This document shows positions 16,126 to 22,491 of a stretch of 44,927 nt of DNA, in pieces. The notes beneath the pieces were generated by a model, which was given only the letters and a program-made list of their open reading frames with translations, did not search any database and had not been told where the DNA came from. A program made the translations under genes and the position numbers. The stretch lies in the IMG/VR virus record IMGVR_UViG_3300045240_000060, positions 1-44,927 of that record; one strand, written 5' to 3'. Positions within the stretch are counted from its first letter, which is position 1, and every line of letters begins with the position of its first letter. This DNA comes from a virus.

Positions 16126-16620
16126 ATGGTGGTGAGAAGCACAGAAATGCCGCCACTGGCACTGCCGGCGGCGGCTGAATGGAACTTCTCAACATTCAAG
16201 ACGTACATTGATCAGCGTCTAACAGACCTATCAATGCAGCTCCGGGAGCGGTACGAGGCCCAGCAAACTGGTGTCACGGCCGCTCTAGCGGCCGCCGAGA
16301 AGGCGGTCAATGCCGCTCTGATTGCCGCCGAGAAGGCCGTCGATAAGGCCGAGGGCGCGCAACAGCTTCGCAACGAAGCCCAGAACGAATTCCGTAAATC
16401 GCTGTCGGATCTCTCTGGCTTGATGTGGACCATCAAGGAGGGGACGGCGGCCATTGATTCAATACGCCGTGAGTTTGGCCTTGCACAGAGCAATCTGGAG
16501 GCCCGCGTTCGTACGATCGAAGGAAGCCACGCCAATATTCAAGGACGCATCTGGTCCATCAGTGCACTATGGGCCCTGATTGTCGTCGCTGTAAGTATCG
16601 CAGTGCGATTTATCCACTGA
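16126..16620 (+). CDS. Coiled-coil protein with C-terminal membrane anchor
   Basis: A 164-aa protein. Residues about 25-145 form a long helix or coiled coil with an internal duplication (ALAAAEKAV / ALIAAEKAV). Residues about 143-160 form a single transmembrane segment (ISALWALIVVAVSIAVRF) at the extreme C-terminus. This tail-anchored topology in a lysis region could be an inner-membrane spanin analogue in reverse orientation, or a holin regulator. An alternative ATG lies at 16147. Confidence 0.65.
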   Translation: MVVRSTEMPPLALPAAAEWNFSTFKTYIDQRLTDLSMQLRERYEAQQTGVTAALAAAEKAVNAALIAAEKAVDKAEGAQQLRNEAQNEFRKSLSDLSGLMWTIKEGTAAIDSIRREFGLAQSNLEARVRTIEGSHANIQGRIWSISALWALIVVAVSIAVRFIH

Positions 16621-16659
16621 AACTTACTAGGACTCTGTCCGCCCCTGCTAGGATGAGGT

Positions 16660-17634
16660 ATGAAATCCGCCCTCTCTAATGAGGCGTTTATAAAGCTATT
16701 CAAAACTGAAGGCCCAGAATACATACATAAGTCTACCGGGCTAGCCAGGGCCGCTATCTACCGCAGAAGAAACGCCCTGGAAGGTCTAACAAACTATTCA
16801 ATCCAACCGCCCGGTAGTAGTCGCAAGGCACGTGACCGTGCCGACTTTGTCCCCGCCGATCTCCCACACCGCCATCACCTTACAATTGTCAACGGCGTCG
16901 TCATTTGCGCCAGTGATTTCCACTATTGGCCGGCTAAAAAACCCTCCGCCGGCCACCGCGCCGTTATCTGGGCCTGTAAAGAGTTCGGCCCTAGGGCATT
17001 CATTGCTAACGGCGACGTGCACGACTTCCCCTCCATATCCCACTGGTCGCCCTCATCCTGGGCTGACTGGGAAAAGCGCCCCAGCGTACAGTCTGAAATA
17101 GAGTGCGCGGATGAGCGGCTATACGAGATCGAGCAAGCAACTCCCCGCGGCTGTCAACTTGTCTGGCCTATTGGGAACCATGATGAACGCTTCGAGAAGG
17201 TCATAGCTGAAAAAGTTCCCCAACTAGCCAAGGTTAAGGGCGTCCACCTCAAGGATCATTATCCAAGTTGGATCCCCTGTCTATCGGCGTGGATCAACGA
17301 AACCGTGATTTACAGGCATGAATATGCGGGAGGGATTCACGCAATCTACAACAATGTGGTGAAGTCCGGGATGAGCATGTTTACCGGGCATCTCCACGCG
17401 CTCAATCTTAGAAGGTTCTCCGATTACCGCGGCCCACGATGGGGCGGCGATTGCGGGATGATAGCCGATCCCTACGGGCCGCAGTTCCTACATTATACTC
17501 GCGACAAACCCAAGGACTGGGCCGCTGGATTCATGATCCACACTTACCAAGATGGGGTTCTGAGGTGGCCGGAGATTGTTCACATTGTTGATGAAAACCA
17601 CGCGGAATTTCGGGGCAAACTCATTAAGGTGTAG
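16660..17634 (+). CDS. Calcineurin-like metallophosphoesterase with N-terminal helix-turn-helix-like segment
   Basis: A 324-aa protein. All core metal-binding motifs are visible: DFH (86-88), GDVHD (118-122), GNHDE (172-176), HE (220-221) and GHLH (243-246). Family members hydrolyse phosphomono- or diesters with two metal ions. Residues 1-50 resemble a helix-turn-helix (STGLARAAIYRRRNALEG), seen in phage versions of this enzyme. The DNA or nucleotide target is unknown. It lies after the lysis cassette, at the end of the long plus-strand run. Confidence 0.85.
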   Translation: MKSALSNEAFIKLFKTEGPEYIHKSTGLARAAIYRRRNALEGLTNYSIQPPGSSRKARDRADFVPADLPHRHHLTIVNGVVICASDFHYWPAKKPSAGHRAVIWACKEFGPRAFIANGDVHDFPSISHWSPSSWADWEKRPSVQSEIECADERLYEIEQATPRGCQLVWPIGNHDERFEKVIAEKVPQLAKVKGVHLKDHYPSWIPCLSAWINETVIYRHEYAGGIHAIYNNVVKSGMSMFTGHLHALNLRRFSDYRGPRWGGDCGMIADPYGPQFLHYTRDKPKDWAAGFMIHTYQDGVLRWPEIVHIVDENHAEFRGKLIKV

Positions 17635-17636
17635 CC

Positions 17637-17897
17637 ATGTCCGAGATCAAGAAGGCGGAAGCGGAAGAGGAAATCGAAGCCGAGATCGTAGACGATACTC
17701 CAGAAGATCGGTTTCCCTGGGCTGTCGATGACGAAGAAAGATGTAGAAGCTTTATTGCGGAAGTGATGGCCAATGCCGACATTGATGGAAAGGTTATGGT
17801 GTGGAATATGGAGCTGGTTTACCTTTGGGTGAGATCACATGTTGTTCCTCCAGAAGCGCAGAAGAAAAATGTCGGAAATACTACAACTAAAAACTAA
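17637..17897 (+). CDS. Small acidic hypothetical protein
   Basis: An 86-aa protein starting two bases after the phosphoesterase stop. The N-terminus is a run of E/K/A (AEAEEEIEAEIVDD), followed by a compact region with VWNMELVYLWVRSH. It overlaps the next gene by about 29 bp. No motif recognised. Confidence 0.6.
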   Translation: MSEIKKAEAEEEIEAEIVDDTPEDRFPWAVDDEERCRSFIAEVMANADIDGKVMVWNMELVYLWVRSHVVPPEAQKKNVGNTTTKN

Positions 17898-18270
17898 AGT
17901 GAGCCTGGCGACACTTAGAGTCTATGGGGAAGTCTATCTAGCAAGTCCCTATACCAAGTATCCTAAGGGACATGATCAGGCATTCATGGATGTGGTAGCT
18001 CTTCAGGCGCGGTTGTTGGCTAACGATATCCTGGCCTACTCTCCGATCGTCCACGGCCACGCGGTGGCATGCTGCGCAAAGATGGATGTGTGTGATGATA
18101 TATGGATCAGGCTCAACCGAAAGATGCTACCACATTTCCCGGTGCTTCTAGTAGCGGAGATGGAGGGCTGGAAGGAATCGGCCGGAGTTACTGAAGAAAT
18201 TGCGACAATGCAAAAACTCGACAATAAAGTAATCTACTACATTAATCCGAATACTTTAGCCGTTCATTAA
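17869..18270 (+). CDS. DUF1937-like nucleoside-deoxyribosyltransferase-fold protein
   Basis: 133 aa from ATG 17869; an ATG at 17839 is also in frame. Its YLASPYTKYPKG motif, followed by a helix carrying ALQARLLANDILAYSPIVHGHAVA, is the signature of DUF1937 and related nucleoside 2-deoxyribosyltransferase-fold proteins. Family members handle nucleotides or nucleotide-derived ligands; the activity of phage forms is not established. The 3' end overlaps the converging minus-strand gene by 29 bp. Confidence 0.75.
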   Translation: MSEILQLKTKVSLATLRVYGEVYLASPYTKYPKGHDQAFMDVVALQARLLANDILAYSPIVHGHAVACCAKMDVCDDIWIRLNRKMLPHFPVLLVAEMEGWKESAGVTEEIATMQKLDNKVIYYINPNTLAVH

Positions 18271-18421
18271 TGATATTCTGTAGCCGCGTAAGCTCTGCCC
18301 CACGCCTTGCACATTCTGTGTGTGCTAGGTAGTAGTTGTTCTTATAATATTCAACGTCTTCCAATGCCACCTTCAACTCAGCTCGCAGCTTTTCAATTTC
18401 GTATTCGTTGTGGTTATCCAT
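18242..18421 (-). CDS. Coiled-coil array protein 1 (most distal)
   Basis: A 59-aa protein starting at ATG 18421 behind AGGGAAGG. It is a leucine-rich heptad helix (YEIEKLRAELKVALEDVEYYK), the last of seven tandem paralogue-like genes read leftward. It lacks the GEQGKG tail seen in most members. It converges with, and overlaps, the plus-strand DUF1937-like gene. The function is unknown; the family may form heteromeric coiled coils. Confidence 0.65.
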   Translation of the reverse strand: MDNHNEYEIEKLRAELKVALEDVEYYKNNYYLAHTECARRGAELTRLQNIINERLKYSD

Positions 18422-18440
18422 GGGGGCCTTCCCTGTACTA

Positions 18441-18470
18441 GTTATACGCAGTTCGAGGATTGCGTATAAC
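18441..18470. repeat. Perfect 10-bp inverted repeat with 10-nt spacer
   Basis: GTTATACGCA (18441-18450) and TGCGTATAAC (18461-18470) are exact reverse complements. They lie between coiled-coil genes 2 and 1. No T-run follows on either strand, so an operator or RNA-processing hairpin is more likely than a terminator. Confidence 0.7.
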
Positions 18471-18473
18471 CGG

Positions 18474-18713
18474 TCAACGCAAGCCGTAATTCTGCATCGC
18501 GACTTGGCGTAGTCGGTCGTTCTCGGCGCGCAGCTCCTCGACCTCTTGCTGGTGCCGGATTTGCTCGCAGGGTGTCCCATGCTGGTCATCAAGTAGTTTT
18601 ACTAGATGCGAAACCCGCGCCCTCAGCTGCTCAACCTCGGTGCGCAGTTTGACAATCTCAGCTTCGGCTTCATGGAATGCTTCCATCGCAGATATGCGTC
18701 CAATTCGTACCAT
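18474..18713 (-). CDS. Coiled-coil array protein 2
   Basis: 79 aa from ATG 18713, placed behind the strong AAGGGAAGGGATAG sequence that also encodes the tail and stop of the preceding gene. It has heptads of the form VKLRTEVEQLRARVSHLVKL and EVEELRAENDRLRQV, with a short Cys/His-containing break (GTPCEQIRHQQ). Upstream in-frame starts exist, but they would overlap the previous gene heavily. Confidence 0.65.
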   Translation of the reverse strand: MVRIGRISAMEAFHEAEAEIVKLRTEVEQLRARVSHLVKLLDDQHGTPCEQIRHQQEVEELRAENDRLRQVAMQNYGLR

Positions 18714-18717
18714 CGCC

Positions 18718-19092
18718 CTATCCCTTCCCTTGCTCGCGTAGGATTTTCTTAGCTTCGCAACAACATGGCTCGCATATCTTACCGCTGCCAGCGGCGTAGA
18801 TGCAGTAGGCAATCAGGATTTCAGCCTTCAGCCGCTCGACCTCGCCGCGCATCATCGAATTCTCAGCGTTTAGTTTGGATAAGATGTCGTGAGATTCAAG
18901 GAGAAGTCGAGCGTTGTCTGTGTGTAGCCGCTCTACCTCGCCGCGCAGTGCCATTATCTGGTCGGCAAGGTCGCGGGTTACGTGCTCATAATCCGAGCCA
19001 TACTTAGCTCGCAACCGCTCAACTTCGGTGCGCAGTTCATCATAATGCGCCCTGTCGATCATAATGCGCCCGGGGCCGTGCTTTATTTCCAT
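18718..19092 (-). CDS. Coiled-coil array protein 3 with Cys-rich tail
   Basis: A 124-aa protein. It has a DELRTEVERLRAKYG opening, then two further E-V-E-R-L heptad blocks. A cysteine cluster near the C-terminus (GKICEPCCCEAKK) could bind metal, and the tail is LREQGKG. The tail codons and TAG form the ribosome-binding region of gene 2. The upstream ribosome-binding site lies in the matching junction repeat. Confidence 0.7.
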   Translation of the reverse strand: MEIKHGPGRIMIDRAHYDELRTEVERLRAKYGSDYEHVTRDLADQIMALRGEVERLHTDNARLLLESHDILSKLNAENSMMRGEVERLKAEILIAYCIYAAGSGKICEPCCCEAKKILREQGKG

Positions 19093-19096
19093 CGTC

Positions 19097-19285
19097 CTAC
19101 CTCTTCCCTTGCTCGCCTAGCGTTCGTTTGGCCTGTGCTAGCATGTCGGGCGAGGTTGGCCATTTGACCAATAAGTTTAGAGACACGCGAAGCGCTTCCT
19201 TTTCAGCAAGCAGCCGCTCGTTCTCGGCGCGCAGCTTTTGAAAGTTGGCGTTATTAACCTCTGTTACGGTCAGTTTCACAGCCAT
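19097..19285 (-). CDS. Coiled-coil array protein 4
   Basis: 62 aa from ATG 19285 (MAVKLTVTEVNN). It has heptads NFQKLRAENERLLAEKEALRV and ends TLGEQGKR, with the same junction repeat as its stop. A TTG 132 bp further upstream is in frame but would add a non-family segment. Bases 19286-19455, between this gene and gene 5, hold no convincing gene. They are AT-rich in part and may contain a secondary leftward promoter. Confidence 0.6.
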   Translation of the reverse strand: MAVKLTVTEVNNANFQKLRAENERLLAEKEALRVSLNLLVKWPTSPDMLAQAKRTLGEQGKR

Positions 19286-19455
19286 GACGGGCCTATTTAG
19301 TTTATGAGTGCGTCTAACATATCTATCACCGACAATCGCCGCGCTTATAGTACCAGTGGCGCGGAGTTTTGAGCCTATAGAAAATAACGTTTTTATCAAA
19401 TTCCAACCGCGTGCCAAATAATCGGTACACCCACAGCGGGAGATATTGCATCACC

Positions 19456-19767
19456 CTATCCATTCCCTTGCTCTAGCGCCTTGCGGATCTCTGCGACGGC
19501 CTGTGATAATGGAGCATCTGATTTCCCTTGCTCGCCTAGCGCAGCTATGTGCTTAAGTCGTTCATCGCTCACGCCATGATTTCTAAGCTCTTGGATCAAA
19601 TCTGCGCAGTGGCAGGACACCTTGATATTCTCAGCCCTCAGCCGCTCGTTCTCGTTTAGGTACTCGTTAGCTACCTTCATATAGCTATCAAGGTCATGCT
19701 GCAGCGCCTCGATTTCGGCGATGGCATGTTCATAATCGTTTGGCTTATCGTCCCAAGTGCTCATCAT
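19456..19767 (-). CDS. Coiled-coil array protein 5 with an internal relic of the family tail
   Basis: A 103-aa protein with two adjacent start ATGs (19767, 19764) behind GGGTAAG. It has heptads IAEIEALQHDLDSYMKVANE and NENERLRAENIKV. At about residue 77 it reads ALGEQGKSDAP, an in-frame copy of the normal C-terminal tail without its stop. A further 20 residues follow, ending ALEQGNG and the usual junction repeat. This looks like a fusion or extension by repeat-mediated recombination. Confidence 0.7.
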   Translation of the reverse strand: MMSTWDDKPNDYEHAIAEIEALQHDLDSYMKVANEYLNENERLRAENIKVSCHCADLIQELRNHGVSDERLKHIAALGEQGKSDAPLSQAVAEIRKALEQGNG

Positions 19768-19866
19768 CTTACCCAGTGCTTACCCAGCAAAATCACAAAA
19801 GCCAATATATTGATTGTCCTACAGAATAAGCCAAATCTGACGTGACCAATCATCAAGACGGTTATC

Positions 19867-19902
19867 TATGCAGGGATATGCACACGTATGCAGGGATATG
19901 CA
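19867..19902. repeat. Four TATGCA boxes at exact 10-bp spacing
   Basis: TATGCA begins at 19867, 19877, 19887 and 19897. The larger unit TATGCAGGGATATGCA is present twice (19867-19882, 19887-19902). All boxes lie on one face of the helix, as expected for a cooperatively bound operator or iteron. The array is in the 186-bp gap between coiled-coil genes 6 and 5, and a GACTC (a GANTC site) lies at 19920-19924. Confidence 0.8.
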
Positions 19903-19953
19903 GATTTTTGATGGATATTGACTCATGACGCTAAAGCCCTTTGTAGAGTGGGG

Positions 19954-20253
19954 TCATGTTGGCTTACCCAGTGGCTTACCCGGCTCGTCTATGCCAAGTT
20001 CAAGCCTCGCCTGATCTACAGCGTAGTATCGGATATAGTCATCAACATCACCGACCACGTTTTTCAATAGCTCCCGCAGGCGGTCAACCTCAGCATCCAC
20101 CAAGCACTTAGCCTGATATACAGGCTCGCCTAGGGTAGTTGCCAGAACCTTTGTAGCGTGTAGCTCGGCTTCCAAAATCTCTACCTTCTCACGCAACCTT
20201 TCGTTCTCGGCGCGCAGCGTTTCAATCTTCTCGTCCTTATTCTCATACTTCAC
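19954..20253 (-). CDS. Coiled-coil array protein 6
   Basis: A 99-aa protein. It has a long leading coiled coil (KIETLRAENERLREKVEILE) and a second helical block (VDAEVDRLRELLKNVVGDV). Its C-terminus differs from the others: LGKPLGKPT, encoded by two copies of a GGGTAAGCC-type sequence resembling the GGGTAAG ribosome-binding site of gene 5. A different junction sequence therefore plays the same double role here. Confidence 0.7.
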   Translation of the reverse strand: MKYENKDEKIETLRAENERLREKVEILEAELHATKVLATTLGEPVYQAKCLVDAEVDRLRELLKNVVGDVDDYIRYYAVDQARLELGIDEPGKPLGKPT

Positions 20254-20257
20254 GGCA

Positions 20258-20623
20258 CTACCCCTTCCCTTGCTCGCCTAGCGCGGCATCGATTTCCTCG
20301 ATGATGTGACGCGGCACCGAAATATCGCTAGAGGCAAAATCGGCATAACCGCTTTCCTTGACCTTTTGTAGAAGCGCCCGCAGCCTCTCGACGTTGTTCA
20401 CATGCTCATTGGCTATTGCCATGTAGCGGTCAATGTCGTGCTGCAGACGCTTGACCTCGGCGCGCAGCGTCTCTAGGTGCCGTTCAACGTCATCGCATAA
20501 TTGGTTTTTGTCAGCTTTCAGCCTCTCAACCTCGGCGCGCAGGTCTCGCATCATTTCCACACACACTTGATGTGCGGCCCGCTCATCATCCAGCGCCGCT
20601 CGCATATCTGTCATCGCTGACAT
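20258..20623 (-). CDS. Coiled-coil array protein 7 (first of the array)
   Basis: 121 aa, the longest regular heptad member. Segments include RDLRAEVERLKADKNQL and LETLRAEVKRLQHDIDRYM, then a C-terminal globular-looking part (SDISVPRHIIEEIDAALGEQGKG). The segment HDIDRYMAIANEHVNNVERLRA closely parallels HDLDSYMKVANEYLNENERLRA in gene 5, direct evidence of paralogy. The ribosome-binding site is the junction repeat at the end of the helix-turn-helix gene. Confidence 0.72.
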   Translation of the reverse strand: MSAMTDMRAALDDERAAHQVCVEMMRDLRAEVERLKADKNQLCDDVERHLETLRAEVKRLQHDIDRYMAIANEHVNNVERLRALLQKVKESGYADFASSDISVPRHIIEEIDAALGEQGKG

Positions 20624-20626
20624 CGC

Positions 20627-20803
20627 CTATCCCTTCCCTTGCTCACCTAGTTTCAGCGCATCCCTGAGCCTTAGCCCGACGCAACGGTCGGAAATCCACA
20701 CGAACTTGTCCCGATAGTTTCGCCGCACCGTATCCACGTGCACGCCCATTAGCTCGGCGGCACGCTTAAGGGTAACGATGCGGTCTAGTTCAATGTCGGA
20801 CAT
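20627..20803 (-). CDS. 58-aa helix-turn-helix protein (AlpA/excisionase-like)
   Basis: The ATG at 20803 opens a 58-aa frame beginning MSDIELDRIVTLKRAAELMG, then VHVDTVRRNYRDKFVWISDR, and ending LKLGEQGKG. The TLKRAAELMGVHVDTVRR portion is a good helix-turn-helix of the MerR/AlpA/HTH_17 kind. Its tail belongs to the array family although its body does not. It begins one base after the previous stop. As a DNA-binding protein at the head of the array it is a candidate ligand for the TATGCA boxes. Confidence 0.7.
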   Translation of the reverse strand: MSDIELDRIVTLKRAAELMGVHVDTVRRNYRDKFVWISDRCVGLRLRDALKLGEQGKG

Positions 20804-20804
20804 G

Positions 20805-20981
20805 TTATGCCCAAATCGCCCAGATAATCACGCCCACAAAGCTGCCCTCAGCAATCATGTAGCCAATGCGAGTCGAAGTGCTCACGGTACCCTCCTTAGC
20901 CAGCGTGGCCCTCAGCATCTCCATGGTATGGGCGCGAGTACATAGAGCAACCAAAACTGTGCCAACGATCTTCAAAATCAC
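20805..20981 (-). CDS. 58-aa membrane protein
   Basis: GTG 20981, behind GAGGAAG, opens a 58-aa frame. It has an N-terminal hydrophobic segment (MILKIVGTVLVALC), a polar middle, and a C-terminal hydrophobic helix (GSFVGVIIWAIWA). The stop is one base before the helix-turn-helix gene. The close packing supports it. Function unknown. Confidence 0.6.
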   Translation of the reverse strand: MILKIVGTVLVALCTRAHTMEMLRATLAKEGTVSTSTRIGYMIAEGSFVGVIIWAIWA

Positions 20982-20990
20982 GGCTTCCTC

Positions 20991-21074
20991 TCAGTGCGGC
21001 AAGTTGAGCGCTACGATCAGAGCCACCCACCCGACCACGACAAACATCACAACTATTATTCCGCGGGTGGTCAT
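20991..21074 (-). CDS. 27-aa single-span membrane peptide
   Basis: ATG 21074 overlaps the stop of the ribbon-helix-helix gene as ATGA. It encodes MTTRGIIVVMFVVVGWVALI and seven more residues, one transmembrane helix. It is tiny, but the coupled start and the position within a tight operon favour it being real. Confidence 0.5.
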   Translation of the reverse strand: MTTRGIIVVMFVVVGWVALIVALNLPH

Positions 21075-21283
21075 ATACGAGCCAGGAAGTCATCAATCGC
21101 ATGCCTTATGACAAAAGCAGCTGATCTTTTTTGCTGAGTTGCCATAGCGCGAATTTTCTGCATGCTTGCCATCTCGAGGCGAATAGCAATTTGTGGAGAA
21201 CGACGCGCTTTGCCGTCGCTTTTCCTTTTTTCGGTATAGATCGAACCAAGCGGTTTCTTGCAGTAGTAAGTCCTAAGAGACAT
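21071..21283 (-). CDS. Ribbon-helix-helix DNA-binding protein
   Basis: A 70-aa protein with a basic N-terminal arm (EKRKSDGKARR). It then has QIAIRLEMASMQKIRAMA and SAAFVIRHAIDDFLARI, matching the strand-helix-helix layout of Arc/CopG-type repressors. It probably acts as a dimer on an operator in this phage or on host promoters. The ribosome-binding site GAGGT lies about six bases before the ATG. Confidence 0.72.
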   Translation of the reverse strand: MSLRTYYCKKPLGSIYTEKRKSDGKARRSPQIAIRLEMASMQKIRAMATQQKRSAAFVIRHAIDDFLARI

Positions 21284-21287
21284 TTGA

Positions 21288-21653
21288 TTACCTCGCGTTC
21301 TTTAATACGGTTAGACCGGCCTCATAATCCCCACTGTGCTTCCACAGCGCGAGAGCTAATACGAAGGGGTCTTTCTGATACCAGCTCCAGAACTGACCCT
21401 CATTGCCATCGTGTTGAACTCGGTGGTGGTGCCTACAGAGTGGCACCGTCCAGGAATCATCTGGCTTGGCACCCATTCCACTCATTTGCTTAGCATAGCG
21501 TAGGCTTGCCATTCGCACATGGGCTGCATCCGTTGCGTCCGGCTGGCCACACACAGCGCATGGCAGAGACCTGATAAAATCCAGGTGGCTCTGCTTCTTG
21601 ACGCGTGGTCGCTTCATTATGGCGTACTGTTTAATAGCGAGACGACTAGCCAT
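21288..21653 (-). CDS. HNH-type nuclease-like protein (DUF968/YbcO-like)
   Basis: 121 aa from ATG 21653; ATGs at 21665 and 21617 are also in frame. The zinc/HNH features are LPCAVCGQPDATDAAHVRM, supplying C-x2-C and the AH, and CRHHHRVQH downstream. Phage members of this group sit near recombination genes and act as, or resemble, structure-specific or RecA-assisting nucleases. Here it lies in the early leftward operon. The catalytic assignment is by pattern only. Confidence 0.72.
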   Translation of the reverse strand: MASRLAIKQYAIMKRPRVKKQSHLDFIRSLPCAVCGQPDATDAAHVRMASLRYAKQMSGMGAKPDDSWTVPLCRHHHRVQHDGNEGQFWSWYQKDPFVLALALWKHSGDYEAGLTVLKNAR

Positions 21654-21822
21654 TTTTGATGTCATCAAATGTTATGGCGTAATATTCAAACGCCCATTTC
21701 CAAGAGTTTTCATTGGTTTTGTTAGCCACATCCTTAAGGAGAGCCCGCATTAACTTGGTTCGCCATTGTCTGAAATTCTTATGGCGTTCTCTGCCGATGG
21801 CATCAAGATCACGACTGGCCAT
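21646..21822 (-). CDS. Small basic early protein
   Basis: 58 aa from ATG 21822, overlapping the previous gene by 14 bp. It is basic and helical (RERHKNFRQWRTKLMRALLKDVANK), with an aromatic C-terminal part. No motif recognised. Its stop overlaps the start region of the HNH gene. Confidence 0.6.
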   Translation of the reverse strand: MASRDLDAIGRERHKNFRQWRTKLMRALLKDVANKTNENSWKWAFEYYAITFDDIKNG

Positions 21823-22000
21823 GATTGATCCGCGCAATAGCGACCCAAACTGTTTCACCCTGGACAGGCATCCCGCCTAAACACTGATAGGCAGCGTCAG
21901 AATGTTCTATCGGGACCTCAAATATAAACTGCGTCTGACCTCGTGTTTTGATCAGCTTAAAATCCGAGTAGACGGCTTCGAAGGCTGCGGGTTTATCCAT
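21809..22000 (-). CDS. Small early protein
   Basis: A 63-aa protein with pattern FEAVYSDFKLIKTRGQTQFIFEVPIEHSD, then GGMPVQGETVWVAIARI. It looks like a compact beta-barrel or ferredoxin-like fold. I recall similar short proteins in phages beside single-strand-binding or recombination genes, but cannot name a family. Confidence 0.6.
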   Translation of the reverse strand: MDKPAAFEAVYSDFKLIKTRGQTQFIFEVPIEHSDAAYQCLGGMPVQGETVWVAIARINHGQS

Positions 22001-22008
22001 TGTGTTCC

Positions 22009-22491
22009 TCAGGGATATGGGATTTCGTCGTCCATCTCATTGAGCCAACCGGCTTGACAAATAGTTCTGGCTTTAGAGATTGCCGCGGCGTCGAGCGGCA
22101 CCTTGCCTGCCGATATGAAGGCTTTCATGAGGGCACAGACGCACATATCAAGATTAGCGCCCCCGTTCAGTTGCTTAGCCATTGCCTTCTGAGTGCTTAC
22201 AGGCTGTTGCGCGGTGCGAACGGGTGCAGTTAGCGGTACTCCATCTACATCTCTTACTGCTTTAATCCACGGCGGGAAGTCTTTCCCCGGTTCGGTCGGT
22301 TGGTAATCAATCTGATATTGATTTCCTTCCTCCAAGATTTTCCAATCTTCTTCATGGGCCATATAAGAACCGCCCTCAGCAGCCTTAATAGTCCCGTATT
22401 TTTTCCCTCTTTTGTCCGTCTTCAATTCGTTACGAAAACGAACTGTGATTGTTGCTTTGGGAAGCTCAACCGCCATGCTCGGTATGACCAT
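22009..22491 (-). CDS. Early protein with OB-fold-like N-terminus
   Basis: 160 aa from ATG 22491, chosen for the GGAG ribosome-binding site eight bases upstream; ATG 22476 is an alternative. Residues about 6-75 (ATITVRFRNELK, RGKKYGTIKAAEGGSYMAHEED, YQIDYQ) resemble small OB-fold or single-strand-binding-like phage proteins. The C-terminal half has a QTP-type linker and a helical domain with a Cys pair (LDMCVCALMKAF). A DNA-binding role is inferred and not certain. Confidence 0.6.
   Translation of the reverse strand: MVIPSMAVELPKATITVRFRNELKTDKRGKKYGTIKAAEGGSYMAHEEDWKILEEGNQYQIDYQPTEPGKDFPPWIKAVRDVDGVPLTAPVRTAQQPVSTQKAMAKQLNGGANLDMCVCALMKAFISAGKVPLDAAAISKARTICQAGWLNEMDDEIPYP

Larger units (their letters stand above)
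18718..20651. repeat. Junction repeat family of the coiled-coil array
   Basis: A repeat of about 25 bp, in minus-strand sense GCTAGGCGAGCAAGGGAAG followed by GGATAG, recurs at 18718-18741, 19097-19121, 19456-19477, 20258-20282 and 20627-20651, with an internal relic at about 19521-19540. Each terminal copy encodes the upstream protein's L-G-E-Q-G-K-G tail and stop. Three of them (18718, 19097 and 20627) lie directly before another start codon and also supply its Shine-Dalgarno sequence; the same holds in weaker form at 20258. This shared block is a natural site for recombination between units. Confidence 0.85.

Noticed and set aside
19867-19902. Short CRISPR or microsatellite reading of the TATGCA boxes
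   Set aside because: Only four units with alternating filler of exactly helical spacing; a protein-binding array explains it better.
18718-20651. CRISPR-like array suggested by the recurring 25-bp blocks
   Set aside because: Spacing is irregular (gene-length), the blocks lie at gene ends, and the intervening sequence is coding.
20896-21102. 68-aa minus-strand frame over the small membrane genes
   Set aside because: It competes with two coupled short genes that have ribosome-binding sites and clear membrane helices.
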